DNA of 64,000 bases from Planctomycetota bacterium (GCA_022711465.1 JAKLEZ010000007.1:215624-279623); one strand, 5' to 3'; counted from the stretch's first letter, positions 44,810 to 53,907 are shown. Numbers and translations are program-made. The notes: generated by a model from the letters alone, not told the origin.

Positions 44810-45141
44810 GCAACGATCCCTCAGGAAGCGGGCTCACGGCGGTCGCTGATACTGCTATCACACTTCTGGGCGCGGGAAGCAGCCATGAGAACCCTTGTAT
44901 TTCCCTTGAGATTGGTTGTCAATCTGGGCGTGCGGGCAAAAGCGGTGGTCGTTGTGCCCGATGCTGCCAGTAACCTGCTTGGCAGGCGGTGAGTGCCGGG
45001 CGTTTTGTTGCCAGGCGGGTGCGCCGGGGGGTGGCGTTGATGGCCGCGTCGGTCGCTGGTATACGTATGGGCCCGGAGTTTCTTTTCGCACCGGCGTGAG
45101 CCCTGGTGGAGTCCCAACGTGCTCATTCTCGGAGGCTCGCG
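44810..45141. promoter_or_regulatory. divergent control region of the glycyl radical locus
   Basis: 332 nt between the divergent transporter operon and the XylR-type regulator. Two inverted repeats are candidates for regulator sites: GATTG-N5-CAATC at 44910-44924 and CTGCCA-N10-TGGCAG at 44964-44985. GGAGG at 45131-45135 serves the regulator gene. No coding frame is supported. Confidence 0.35.
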
Positions 45142-46356
45142 ATGCCGACGCCGTTCCGTGTTGCCCTGATTGTGGAGATGTCCGGCACGTACGGGCGCGA
45201 GATACTGGCCGGCATCGCTCGGTACCAGCGATCGCACCAGCCGTGGTCGGTGTTTCTGGAAGAGCGTGAGCTTCGTGCCCCACCTCCGCCCTGGCTGCTG
45301 CGGCGGCGCTGGGACGGGATCATATGCCGATCGATGACGGCCAAGCTGGCGAAGGCGTTTCGGCGGCGTCGGATTCCATCGGTGGACCTCAACGATCTGT
45401 ACGAGGGGCTGGGGCTGCCGCGGATCTGGTCGGACATGCGGGCGATCGGCCGGCTGGGGGCGGAGCATCTGTTGGAGCGTGGGTTCCGGGACTTCGCGTT
45501 TTGCGGGTTTCGCGATGAGCCCTGGTCGGCTTTTCGTCGTGATGGTTTTCGGGATGCGGTTGGCCGGGCCGGCCGGCAGTGTGCCGTTTACGAGTCTGCG
45601 TGGCTTGGCCGTGAGGCTCCGGCCTGGGACCGGGACCAGGAGCAGATCTCGCGCTGGCTTCGGGCGCTGCCCAGGCCTCTTGGGCTGATGGCGTGCAACG
45701 ATCTCCGCGGGCAGCAGGTGCTCAACGCCTGTCGGTTGGCTGGTGTGGTGGTGCCGGAAGAGGTGGCCGTGGTCGGTGTCGACAACGAGGTTGTTTTGTG
45801 CGAGCTATGCGATCCGCCGCTGTCGAGCGTGGCTCCCAACGCGGAGCGTATTGGCTACGAGGCGGCGGAGATGCTCGATCAGCTCATGGCCGGCAAACGG
45901 GTGCCGGTTCAGGAGCAGCTGATCGAGCCTCTGGGGGTTATCACTCGCCAGTCGACCGACGTGTTGCGCATTGACGATCCGGACGTGGCGGCCGCAGTGA
46001 GTTTCATTCGCGAGCGGGCCTGCGGCGGTCTGCGGGTTGAGCAGGTTCTCCGGCACGTTGCGGTTTCTCGAAGCCTGCTTGAACGGCGGTTCCGCAGGTA
46101 CCTTGGCCGGTCGCCCCAGGCGGAGATCCGGCTCGTGCGGCTGAAGCGAGTGAAGCAACTGCTGGCCGAAACGGATCTTTCCCTGGCGGCAATCGCACAA
46201 CTCGCCGGTTTTGTGCATCCGGAGTATATGAGTGTACTTTTCAAGCGACTGACGGGCCAGACGCCGTGTGGCTATCGCCGCCAGGCGACGACGGAGAGCG
46301 CAAAGAATCTCAAGAAGAATACGCAGGGGCTCAATTTCTCGGTGGGGCCGGCCTGA
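45142..46356 (+). CDS. XylR/AraC-type transcriptional regulator
   Basis: A 404-residue regulator. The N-terminal ~280 residues are a LacI/periplasmic-binding-type ligand domain of the XylR kind (FRVALIVEMSGTYGREILAGIARYQR, GLMACNDLRGQQVLNACRLAGVVVPEEVAVVGVDNE). The C-terminal ~110 residues are an AraC helix-turn-helix pair (VEQVLRHVAVSRSLLERRFRRYLGRSPQAEIRLVRLKRVKQLL and the following IAQLAGFVHPEYMSVLFKR). Starts 6 nt after GGAGG. It is placed between the divergent importer operon and the glycyl radical enzyme, so it probably senses the imported substrate and activates both. Confidence 0.92.
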   Translation: MPTPFRVALIVEMSGTYGREILAGIARYQRSHQPWSVFLEERELRAPPPPWLLRRRWDGIICRSMTAKLAKAFRRRRIPSVDLNDLYEGLGLPRIWSDMRAIGRLGAEHLLERGFRDFAFCGFRDEPWSAFRRDGFRDAVGRAGRQCAVYESAWLGREAPAWDRDQEQISRWLRALPRPLGLMACNDLRGQQVLNACRLAGVVVPEEVAVVGVDNEVVLCELCDPPLSSVAPNAERIGYEAAEMLDQLMAGKRVPVQEQLIEPLGVITRQSTDVLRIDDPDVAAAVSFIRERACGGLRVEQVLRHVAVSRSLLERRFRRYLGRSPQAEIRLVRLKRVKQLLAETDLSLAAIAQLAGFVHPEYMSVLFKRLTGQTPCGYRRQATTESAKNLKKNTQGLNFSVGPA

Positions 46357-46470
46357 TAGACTATAAAGGGGTTCGGTCGGGTAGCGGGTGAGCGAGGTGC
46401 GAGAGCCCGCGGAAGGTCGTCTGGTCAGGTTCTGTTCTGAAGGGTGTCTGTCGGCGGATAGGGAGCGACC

Positions 46471-48567
46471 ATGGACGCACGACTGCTGCGGATGCGCGAT
46501 CAGGTGCGCGAGCGTCATCAAGCCGGTCATCGCCAGGTCCAGCTACCGGACCTGGTTTCCGAATGCGATGCCGAGGGGCTGTCGTGGATGCGGCGTTCAG
46601 CTCGACTGACCCGTCGGATGTGTGAGGCCCAGCGCCCGGTGATCGAGTCGGACCAGCGAATTGTCTTTACGCGAACGACGCCGCGGATTCCGCCGGTTTA
46701 CCGGCCGGAGGACTGGCAGCGGCTGACTTCGGGGCACACGCTTCACGAGCTGGGTCCGATCAGCAACATCTGCGCCGACTGGGGCATGGTCCTGTCCGAG
46801 GGGTTACTGGGGCGGCGGCGGTTGGCTCTGGCGAGCCGGGAGCGGGCGACCCGGGCTGGGGATGGCGAGGCGGTGGAGTTTCTCGATGCGGCCGTCGAGA
46901 CGATTGACGGCGTGCTGGCGTTGGCCGGCCGATATGCTCTGGTGGCGCGTGATCTGGGCCGGCGGGATGTTGCCGAGCTCCTGGGATGGGTTCCGGCGAA
47001 TCCGCCGCGGACGTTCCATGAGGCGCTGCAGGCGCTTCGGTTGCTGCACGCGGTGGTTTGGCTGAGCGGGCATTACCATGTGGGTCTGGGCCGGCTGGAT
47101 CAGTACCTATGGCCCTACCTGGAGGCGGACCTCAAGACTGGGGTGCTGGATGACGGGGCGGCCGAGGAACTGCTCGAGGAGTTCTTCATCTCGCTGAACC
47201 GTGATTCGGATCTGTATCCCGGGGTTCAGCAGGGTGACAACGGTCAGTCGCTGATGCTTGGCGGCGTGAAGGGCGACGGCTCTGACGCGGTCAACCCGCT
47301 GACTTGGATGGCGTTGCGAGCTGCCCGCGAGGTGGCGATGATCGACCCGAAGGTCAACTTGCGCATCAGCCAGCACACCGATCTCAAGCTGTTGTCGCTA
47401 GCCACGGAGCTGACCAAGCTCGGGCTGGGATTTCCGCAGTACTCCAATGACGACGTGGTCATTCCGGCCCTGGTTGCGCAGGGTTACGAGCTGGAGGATG
47501 CCCGTGACTATGCGGTGGCGGCGTGCTGGGAGTTTCTGATTCCCGGCAAGGGCATGGAAGTGGTCAATATCGGGGCGGTTTCCCTGCCGGCGGCGGCGGA
47601 TCGGGGGATCCGCGAGGGTTTGGCGAGCGGTGGGGAGATGGATGCGGTTCTGGAACGGACGGCTGCCGACATCCGGGCCCAGGTGGCGGCCCGGGTGGAC
47701 AGCTATCGGCGTTTGTTGCTGCCGCCCGCGCCGTACTATTCGGTGCTCATGGACGGATGCATCGAGACCGGGCGGGATCTGTCCAAGGGGCTCAAGTACA
47801 ACAACTTTGGCCTTCACGGGGCGTGTTCGGCCGGTGCGGCTGACGCCTTAGCGGCGGTGGAGCAGTTCCTGTTCACTGACCGGAGTGTGTCCGCCGACCG
47901 ATTGTTGGCGGCGATGGACACGAATTACCTGGATGACGAGCCGCTGCGAGCCAAGCTTGCGGGCGAAGGGCCGAAGGTGGGCAACCACGATGACCGGGCC
48001 GACCGCATGCTTGTCGTCCTTTTTGATCGCCTAGCCGACGCCTGCGAATCGATATCCGGCAATGGGCGGGGCGGGAGGGTCAGGCCGGGCACCGGTTCGG
48101 CCATGTACTACATCTGGCTATCCACGGGCCATGACGGCATGTTCGAGCCGGTGGTGGGCGCGACCGCCGACGGTCGGCGAGCGGGCGAGTATTTCGGGGC
48201 GAATCTGGCTCCGTCGCAAGGGGTGGCGATTCGCGGGCCGATCAGTGTCCTGCAGAGCTTTGGCAAGATCGATTACCGGCGGATCTGCAACGGTGGGCCG
48301 ATCACGCTGGAGCTTGCCGATGCGGTCTTTCGCAGTCCCGATTCGATTGAGAAAGTCGCCTTACTCGTCCACGTCGCCGCCGAACTGGGCTGCCAGCAAC
48401 TGCAGTTGAACACGGTCAGGGCTGCAGCGCTTCGCGATGCGAAGAGTCACCCCGAGCGACACCGGGACCTGATCGTTCGCGTGTGGGGTTGGAGCGGGTA
48501 CTTCTGCGAGCTGGAGGAGCCCTACCAGGATCATGTCATTGCCCGGCATGCGTTCGGGGGCGATTAA
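46471..48567 (+). CDS. glycyl radical enzyme (pyruvate formate-lyase-like), substrate unknown
   Basis: A 698-residue glycyl radical enzyme. The active-site cysteine is Cys352 in YAVAACWEFLIPGKG, with Glu354 two residues on, the C-x-E arrangement of dehydratase/lyase-type members rather than the Cys-Cys pair of pyruvate formate-lyase. The glycyl loop is IVRVWGWSGYFCEL with radical Gly673, 25 residues from the end. Other family blocks: RTFHEALQALRLLHAV, PKVNLRISQHT, SVLMDGCIETGRDL and FEPVVGATADGRRAGEYFGANLAPSQG. GGGAG precedes the ATG by 5 nt. At ~700 residues it is shorter than PFL-type (~750) or choline lyase-type (~800+). It should need anaerobic conditions and the activase at 41872. Confidence 0.9.
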   Translation: MDARLLRMRDQVRERHQAGHRQVQLPDLVSECDAEGLSWMRRSARLTRRMCEAQRPVIESDQRIVFTRTTPRIPPVYRPEDWQRLTSGHTLHELGPISNICADWGMVLSEGLLGRRRLALASRERATRAGDGEAVEFLDAAVETIDGVLALAGRYALVARDLGRRDVAELLGWVPANPPRTFHEALQALRLLHAVVWLSGHYHVGLGRLDQYLWPYLEADLKTGVLDDGAAEELLEEFFISLNRDSDLYPGVQQGDNGQSLMLGGVKGDGSDAVNPLTWMALRAAREVAMIDPKVNLRISQHTDLKLLSLATELTKLGLGFPQYSNDDVVIPALVAQGYELEDARDYAVAACWEFLIPGKGMEVVNIGAVSLPAAADRGIREGLASGGEMDAVLERTAADIRAQVAARVDSYRRLLLPPAPYYSVLMDGCIETGRDLSKGLKYNNFGLHGACSAGAADALAAVEQFLFTDRSVSADRLLAAMDTNYLDDEPLRAKLAGEGPKVGNHDDRADRMLVVLFDRLADACESISGNGRGGRVRPGTGSAMYYIWLSTGHDGMFEPVVGATADGRRAGEYFGANLAPSQGVAIRGPISVLQSFGKIDYRRICNGGPITLELADAVFRSPDSIEKVALLVHVAAELGCQQLQLNTVRAAALRDAKSHPERHRDLIVRVWGWSGYFCELEEPYQDHVIARHAFGGD

Positions 48568-48624
48568 CGGGATGGTCGGTCCGGTGGTTGGGCGTTGTGG
48601 AAGTCGAGGACGCGCCCGGGGCGG

Positions 48625-49404
48625 TCATGACGGGCCGGCAAGGTAGAACAGCCTCCCCTCGCGGCGGACCTGGCAATTGAAGTTGAAGGCGGTGGAAAGA
48701 TGAGCGGAGGTCAGGACGGTCTCCTTCGGCCCGGTGGCGAGGATCCGGCCGTCCTTGAGGATGAGCACGTGGCTGATCCAGGGGTGGATTTCCTCGATGT
48801 GGTGGGTGACGAGGATCAAGGTAGGGGCCTGAGGGCGTTGGGCGAGCCGGCCGACATCGGAGAGGAAGTGGTCGCGGGCGGCGGGGTCCAGGCCGGCGCA
48901 GGGCTCGTCGAGGATGAGGAGGGTGGGCTCGTTGACCAGGGCCCGGGCGATGAGGACCCGCTGCTGTTCGCCTTGTGACATCAGTTCGTAGTGCTGCCCG
49001 GCCAGATGTTCGGCGCCCATGAGGGCGAGGGTGTGGCGAGCCCGCTCGCGTTCCTCGGCGGTGAAATCGCGGTACAGTCCGATCGAGGCTTCCAGGCCGG
49101 AGAGGACCACGTTTTCGCCGGTATCCCTGCCCGGGAGATTGTGGACCAGGGCGGAGCTGACCCAGCCGATGGACTTGCGGAGCGTGCGGAGATCGCACTC
49201 GCCGAAGACCTGCCCGAGGGCTTCGACCGAGCCCTGGCTGACCCATTCGTACCCCGTGACGATCTTGAGGAGGGTGGTTTTTCCGGAGCCGTTCGCGCCC
49301 AACAGGGCCCAGTGCTGGCGGGGCTTGATCGTCCAGCAAATGCCGGAGAGGATTTGCCGCTCGCCGCGACGGAAGCCAATGTCGCTGAGTCTCAGGACTG
49401 CCAT
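48625..49404 (-). CDS. ABC transporter ATP-binding protein, ModF-like single domain
   Basis: A 259-residue ATPase. Walker A LLGANGSGKTTLL, signature MSQGEQQRVLIARAL, Walker B LLILDEPCAGLD and the switch His in LVTHHIEEIH are intact. The signature reads MSQGE rather than LSGGQ. No permease gene adjoins it. The family includes ModF-like stand-alone proteins of unclear role. A shared ATPase for the nearby RbsC-type permease is conceivable but sugar importers of that class use a two-domain ATPase. Start at ATG 49404, leaderless layout. Confidence 0.87.
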   Translation of the reverse strand: MAVLRLSDIGFRRGERQILSGICWTIKPRQHWALLGANGSGKTTLLKIVTGYEWVSQGSVEALGQVFGECDLRTLRKSIGWVSSALVHNLPGRDTGENVVLSGLEASIGLYRDFTAEERERARHTLALMGAEHLAGQHYELMSQGEQQRVLIARALVNEPTLLILDEPCAGLDPAARDHFLSDVGRLAQRPQAPTLILVTHHIEEIHPWISHVLILKDGRILATGPKETVLTSAHLSTAFNFNCQVRREGRLFYLAGPS

Positions 49405-49477
49405 GGGATACATGCTAACCCGTTGGGCGAGCGTCATCCATGGCATGGTGGCGACCTGGTCGTTAGAATGTGTCCCG
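49405..49477. promoter_or_regulatory. bidirectional leaderless promoter region (ABC ATPase / scpA)
   Basis: On the minus strand GTTAGCAT then GTATCCC then ATG (49404); on the plus strand GTTAGAAT then GTGTCCCG then ATG (49478). TAGCAT is at 49412-49417 and TAGAAT at 49464-49469. The two ends are near mirror images; neither gene has a Shine-Dalgarno. Confidence 0.5.
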
Positions 49478-50485
49478 ATGGAGGACTACCGAGTACAACT
49501 GGACACCTACAGCGGCCCGATGGATCTGCTCTTGTATCTTATTCGCCGCGAAGAGGTGGACATCTACGATATCCCGATCGCGCGGATCTTGGAGCAGTAC
49601 CTGGAGTACGTACGGGTGCTGGAGGTCCTGGACCCGGAGGCGGTGGGGGAGTTTCTGGTGCTGGCGGCGACGCTGATGGAGATCAAGTCGCGGATGCTGC
49701 TGCCGCGGGTATTGCCCGAGGAGGCTGAGGGCGACGAGGCGCTGGATCCGCGGGCCGATCTGGTCAGGCAGTTGCTGGCCTATCGTTCCTTCCGTGATGC
49801 GGCGGGTGCCCTGTCGCAGCGGGCCGAGCTCCATGCCCGGCGATTTGGTCGGCCGCCGGTCGAGTTGCCTGGCGAGGAGCAGCACGTTGACATAGAGGAC
49901 GTTCAGGTCTGGGACCTGCTGGCGGCCTTCAACAAGCTGATGACCTCGGTTGGCAGTCAACGGGCGTTCCACGAGGTCAAGTACGACGATACGCCGATCA
50001 CGCTTCACGCGGTGGACATTTCCGATCGACTGCTGCGGGAAGGGAAGTCGCTTTATTTCGAGCAGATCTTCGAGGGCCGCACGCGGAGCGAGATGATCGG
50101 CTTGTTCCTGGCTCTGCTCGAGCTGATCCGGCAGAAGCGGGTGCGAATCGAACAGAATGACCGGTTTGGGCCGATCCTGGTTCACCTCGTGGACGCGACG
50201 CCGATCACCGATCCGGACCGCCTGGTTGAGCAGGAGGAGAGCTCAGCGGGTGGCGGGGGTGGGCAGGAAGGTGGAGAGGCGCCCTTCGAGGATGAAGGGT
50301 CGGCGGTCGAGGCTGGCGACGGGATCGTCACCGCCGCGGGCCTGGCGGATGAGGAAGAGGACCAGGACGAGTTCGCCCGTCAGATTCAGGCGATCGAGAT
50401 CGGCGAGGTGAAGCTGGGGCGGGCCGACGATGTGGAAGAACCAGACGAGGAATCCGGGCGTGATGAACCGCACGCCGAGCTGTGA
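49478..50485 (+). CDS. scpA: segregation and condensation protein A
   Basis: A 335-residue kleisin subunit that bridges SMC heads in chromosome segregation. N-terminal block YRVQLDTYSGPMDLLLYLIRREEVDIYDIPIARILEQY and EFLVLAATLMEIKSRMLLP are diagnostic. The C-terminal winged-helix part (RTRSEMIGLFLALLELIRQKRVRIEQ) is present. It then carries an acidic, low-complexity tail of ~80 residues (Gly/Glu/Asp-rich), longer than usual. No scpB follows in the window; a RidA gene lies 10 nt downstream. Confidence 0.93.
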   Translation: MEDYRVQLDTYSGPMDLLLYLIRREEVDIYDIPIARILEQYLEYVRVLEVLDPEAVGEFLVLAATLMEIKSRMLLPRVLPEEAEGDEALDPRADLVRQLLAYRSFRDAAGALSQRAELHARRFGRPPVELPGEEQHVDIEDVQVWDLLAAFNKLMTSVGSQRAFHEVKYDDTPITLHAVDISDRLLREGKSLYFEQIFEGRTRSEMIGLFLALLELIRQKRVRIEQNDRFGPILVHLVDATPITDPDRLVEQEESSAGGGGGQEGGEAPFEDEGSAVEAGDGIVTAAGLADEEEDQDEFARQIQAIEIGEVKLGRADDVEEPDEESGRDEPHAEL

Positions 50486-50495
50486 GGAATGAACG

Positions 50496-50960
50496 GTGAG
50501 CAACGTCAACGAGCGATTGAGGGAACTGGGGCTGGTTTTGCCTGAGGCTCCCAAGCCGGTGGGCTCCTATCTTCCCTGCGTGCGGACCGGCGATCTGGTT
50601 TTCGTCAGTGGGCAGCTCCCGACGCGGGCGGGCACTTTGGTTGCCAAAGGCAAAGTGGGCACGGCCGTGACCATCGAGCAGGCGGCGGAAGGTGCCAAGG
50701 TGGCTGCACTGAACGGCCTGGCTCAGATTGCGGCCACCCTGGGTGGGCTGGGCAACATCGTTCGCATCGTTCGGCTCGGCGTGTTCGTGAACAGCGGGCC
50801 GGGCTTCACTGATCAGGCGAAGGTTGCCAACGGAGCGAGCGACTTCCTGGTGGCGGTGTTCGGCGACGCCGGCCGTCATGTCCGGGCCGCGGTTGGGGCC
50901 GCCGAGCTTCCCCTCGATGCGGCAGTGGAGATTGAACTGATCGCGCAAGTGCGGGGGTAA
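50496..50960 (+). CDS. RidA/YjgF family protein
   Basis: A 154-residue trimeric RidA-type protein, which hydrolyses reactive enamine/imine intermediates. Seen: PVGSYLPCVRTGDLVFVSGQLPTRAG, QAAEGAKVAALNGLAQIAATLGGLGNIVRIVRLGVFVNS and VRAAVGAAELPLDAAVEIELIAQV, with the catalytic Arg in VRAAVGA. GTG start 50496 has TGAGGA 7 nt upstream. Probably co-transcribed with scpA. Confidence 0.92.
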   Translation: MSNVNERLRELGLVLPEAPKPVGSYLPCVRTGDLVFVSGQLPTRAGTLVAKGKVGTAVTIEQAAEGAKVAALNGLAQIAATLGGLGNIVRIVRLGVFVNSGPGFTDQAKVANGASDFLVAVFGDAGRHVRAAVGAAELPLDAAVEIELIAQVRG

Positions 50961-50963
50961 CCC

Positions 50964-52742
50964 ATCAGCCACGGTAAGCGCCACAAGAAGGAGTCGTCTG
51001 CAGCACGTCCGACCGGGAGACGTTTCTCCCGTTCGCCTTGGGTGTGTGGGGGGATAGGCGTCTTCCTGTTGCTCTGCTGCCTGCCGGCGGTCGAGATCAT
51101 CTTCAGGCAAGTTGACGAGATGGTGCCGGGGCTCGAAGCGGCGGTGCCCTGGATGGCGAAGTACGCCGACCGGATTCCTCCTGGCGTCATCGCCAACGCG
51201 CTCGCACGGCGGCCGGAGGTCAGCGCGGTTCGACGGGCGTTCGAGGATGTGAGCCTGCGCGGGGGCACGCCGTCGACGCTGGACAGCTGCCGTCGAAGCG
51301 ATGCGGACAACGGCCTGTACGATTTTCTGGACCTACTTGTTCTGCTGCGGTCTGGACAGGGGGGCGACGCTGCCTTGCTGGCGGGGCTCTCGAAGGTTAC
51401 CTCGGCGCCTCCTGTCCGCCTCTATGTTCTCCGTCAGCGTCAGGTTGTTGAGGAGGCTCTTGGACGGGAAGGCGTATCGCGGCGTCGGGCGGCGGTTGTG
51501 GCCTGGGAGAGCTGCACGTGGCTTCAGCAGTCTCACGACAGGGTGTTTCGGGAGCTGGCCCGGTTGCTGCTTGGCAGGGCTTCGGCCTGGCGTGAGACCG
51601 GGTGCGCGGCCGATGCGGTCCGCGCCCATGCGGCCCTGGTTCGGCTGGCGACCGACGTGGCGGAGGATTCGCCCTCGCCGGGCACGGTGCTGCTGGCGTC
51701 GGAGCTGACCGCCTCCGGGTGCCGGGAATTGGCCCGGGATGCCGCGGCGGTCGGGGTAGGCTCAGGCCCGGCGGGCGGAACGTCGGATCGCCCGTTGCCG
51801 CTTGTCATGGACGCACGACGTGGTGACGCGGAAGGGCTCAAAGCGGCCGCACTTGGTGACGTGTGGCACGAGGTGGTGGACAGGGAAGGGGTGGGCATGC
51901 TGCCCTGGATGGGAGCGTCCATGCATGTCCTGCTAGCCCGATCTGAGCATCATCGGGTCATGGTTTCGCTGGTTTCCTCCGTGTTGGCCCTGGCGTGTTA
52001 TCTGACCCTGCTGGTGGTGCTCGTTCTGGTCGGTGCTTCAACCGTTGCCACGCGGATGCCTCCTGGTGTGGAGTTGAAGTGGCCGGGTGGCCGATGGGGG
52101 TGCTGGTGTGCGGCCGCCCTGCCGGTTCTGCCGCTGCTGGCGATGTGGGTGTATCTGTCGCTGGCGGACATCGACTTCTCCTGGCTGTTGTCCGCCCCCT
52201 CGGTGGTTGGTGTGGCTCTCTTTCCCGCGCTGACGGTGATTCTCCTCGGTGTGGCCGCGTACCTCTCTGCCGGCGTGGTGGAGGAGGAACGCCGGTGGGG
52301 ATGGTCGCTGAAGGGTGGGGGCGTTGTGGGCGTGGTTTCGCTACTGACCCTGGTGCTGGTTCGCGGCATCGTCAGTGGGGATGCTCCCTGGCGGCCGCCC
52401 CTGTGGGTGCGGGAGTTTCGTGCCGCCGGGCTTGTGCTGTCCCTCTTTTGCCTTCTTTCAGTAGCGTCTTGGATCCTAGTGAGCGTCCTTCGGTACCGGC
52501 GGGGGCGGTTCAGCCTCGCTGTTTTGAGCCGTGCGCTTCTTCCGGTCGTCGCCGCCAGCTTCCTGTACGCGGGCGTCTTGAGCTTCTCGCTGCTGTGGCT
52601 CAATGAGGCTCGGAACACCGCGCATCAACAAGCGTTTGCCCGTGCCGCCGCCGATCCAGTGACTGGCCAGTTGGGGCCGGACTGGTATCGGGACCACTTG
52701 GCCGGAGCCCGGGCTCTGATCGAGGCTCTTGAGAACCGCTGA
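50964..52742 (+). CDS. polytopic membrane protein of unknown function; start uncertain
   Basis: About 566-592 residues. From the first standard start (GTG 51042) the protein begins CGGIGVFLLLCCL, cutting off a basic segment, and has no ribosome site. In-frame codons run back to an ATC at 50964, 7 nt after GGGGGTA, giving (M)SHGKRHKKESSAARPTGRRF, a natural cytoplasmic N-terminus for the first helix. Layout: one helix (~35-50), a soluble region of ~260 residues (helical, Arg/Ala-rich), then six hydrophobic helices (for example VSSVLALACYLTLLVVLVLV, ALPVLPLLAMWVYLSL, ALFPALTVILLGVAAYL) in the last 250 residues. No family recognised. Confidence 0.6.
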   Translation: MSHGKRHKKESSAARPTGRRFSRSPWVCGGIGVFLLLCCLPAVEIIFRQVDEMVPGLEAAVPWMAKYADRIPPGVIANALARRPEVSAVRRAFEDVSLRGGTPSTLDSCRRSDADNGLYDFLDLLVLLRSGQGGDAALLAGLSKVTSAPPVRLYVLRQRQVVEEALGREGVSRRRAAVVAWESCTWLQQSHDRVFRELARLLLGRASAWRETGCAADAVRAHAALVRLATDVAEDSPSPGTVLLASELTASGCRELARDAAAVGVGSGPAGGTSDRPLPLVMDARRGDAEGLKAAALGDVWHEVVDREGVGMLPWMGASMHVLLARSEHHRVMVSLVSSVLALACYLTLLVVLVLVGASTVATRMPPGVELKWPGGRWGCWCAAALPVLPLLAMWVYLSLADIDFSWLLSAPSVVGVALFPALTVILLGVAAYLSAGVVEEERRWGWSLKGGGVVGVVSLLTLVLVRGIVSGDAPWRPPLWVREFRAAGLVLSLFCLLSVASWILVSVLRYRRGRFSLAVLSRALLPVVAASFLYAGVLSFSLLWLNEARNTAHQQAFARAAADPVTGQLGPDWYRDHLAGARALIEALENR

Positions 52743-52825
52743 CCTCTCCGCGCCTGATGACCCGCCGCTCAGATTATTTCGGTGTCGGCCTTCGTCCGGT
52801 TGTGGTTATCGGGCGATGGCCGTGG

Positions 52826-52831
52826 TATACT
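52826..52831 (+). promoter_or_regulatory. candidate -10 box of the LOG-family gene
   Basis: TATACT, five of six matches to consensus, 35 nt before the ATG at 52867. The -35 is not clear at the usual spacing. Confidence 0.35.
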
Positions 52832-52866
52832 CCTGGTTTAGCGGTATGGTCAAGGCAGAGGAGTGT

Positions 52867-53907
52867 ATGGCGGACACGCACAGTCGATCATTGAAGACCG
52901 CCGGTCATCCCGAACGGCAGCGGGCAATCGAGGAGTTTCTGAGGCGGTTTGCGGACAGTCCGGACCAGGATCTCCTCGGCGAGATGATGGTGACGATATG
53001 CCGGCTTGCGGCGGACGGCACGGGGCGCGGTGAGTTGAAGTTGCTGAACAGTGCGGTCAAGGAGCTGCGTTATGCGTTCAAGATCTTCGCCCCGTACTCC
53101 CAGATCCGCAAGGTGACGATATTCGGTTCGAGCCGTACGCCGCCGGATCATCCTGAGTACCTCCAGGCGGACAGATTTGCTCGGGGGATGCGGGAGAACG
53201 ACTGGATGGTGATTACCGGTGCGGGGGACGGCATCATGCGTGCTGGCCACGACGGGGCCGGTCGGGATGCCAGTTTTGGGGTAGCCATTCGCCTGCCGTT
53301 CGAGCAGAAGACGAACCCGGTTATCGCCGACGACGCGAAGCTGGTGAACTTCAAGTACTTCTTCACTCGTAAGCTGGTGTTCATGAAAGAGGCCTCAGCC
53401 GTCGTCTTGTTTCCTGGCGGATTCGGCACCCAGGACGAGGGCTTTGAGGCGCTGACGCTGGTCCAGACGGGCAAGAGTGCACCGATTCCGATTGTCATGA
53501 TCGATGCTCCGGGTGGTTTCTATTGGCAGCACTGGCGGACGTATGTCGCCGCGGAGCTGTTGCGCACCAACATGATCTCGCCCGAGGATATGAACCTGTT
53601 CAAGCTGACGGACGATGCGGGTACGGCGGTGCAGGAGATCATCCAGTTCTACCGGCGTTACCATTCATCGCGGTACGTCAACGACCTCTTCGTGATGCGT
53701 TTGAACTCGCCTTTGTCCGCGGACGCCGTTGAGCGGCTCAATGACACCTTTGGCGGGATCATGACGGGTGGGCGGATCGAGCAGTATGCTGGCCCGATCG
53801 AGGGCGAAAACGACGAGTTGCCGGACAAGGCCCGGCTCACGCTGGCGTTTGACCGCAAGAGCGTGGGCCGGTTGCGGCTGCTGATCAACGAGGTCAACAG
53901 GGCCTGA
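52867..53907 (+). CDS. LOG family (Rossmann-type nucleotide-binding) protein
   Basis: A 346-residue protein. The LOG/YgdH core is clear: VTIFGSSRTPPDHPEY, GDGIMRAGHDGAG, LVNFKYFFTRKLVFMKEASAVVLFPGGFGTQDEGFEALTLVQTG, where PGGFGTxxE is the family's catalytic signature. It carries ~90 extra residues N-terminal and a ~90-residue C-terminal region (SRYVNDLFVMRLN..). Relatives cleave nucleoside 5'-monophosphates to free bases (cytokinin activation) or bind nucleotides. An AGAGGAG site is 3-4 nt before ATG 52867; ATG 52846 is an alternative. Followed 11 nt later by a kinase-like gene. Confidence 0.87.
   Translation: MADTHSRSLKTAGHPERQRAIEEFLRRFADSPDQDLLGEMMVTICRLAADGTGRGELKLLNSAVKELRYAFKIFAPYSQIRKVTIFGSSRTPPDHPEYLQADRFARGMRENDWMVITGAGDGIMRAGHDGAGRDASFGVAIRLPFEQKTNPVIADDAKLVNFKYFFTRKLVFMKEASAVVLFPGGFGTQDEGFEALTLVQTGKSAPIPIVMIDAPGGFYWQHWRTYVAAELLRTNMISPEDMNLFKLTDDAGTAVQEIIQFYRRYHSSRYVNDLFVMRLNSPLSADAVERLNDTFGGIMTGGRIEQYAGPIEGENDELPDKARLTLAFDRKSVGRLRLLINEVNRA

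Noticed and set aside
48625..49404. ATPase of the RbsC-type importer
   Set aside because: Single-domain, ModF-like, own leaderless promoter, convergent orientation; the importer class uses a two-domain ATPase.
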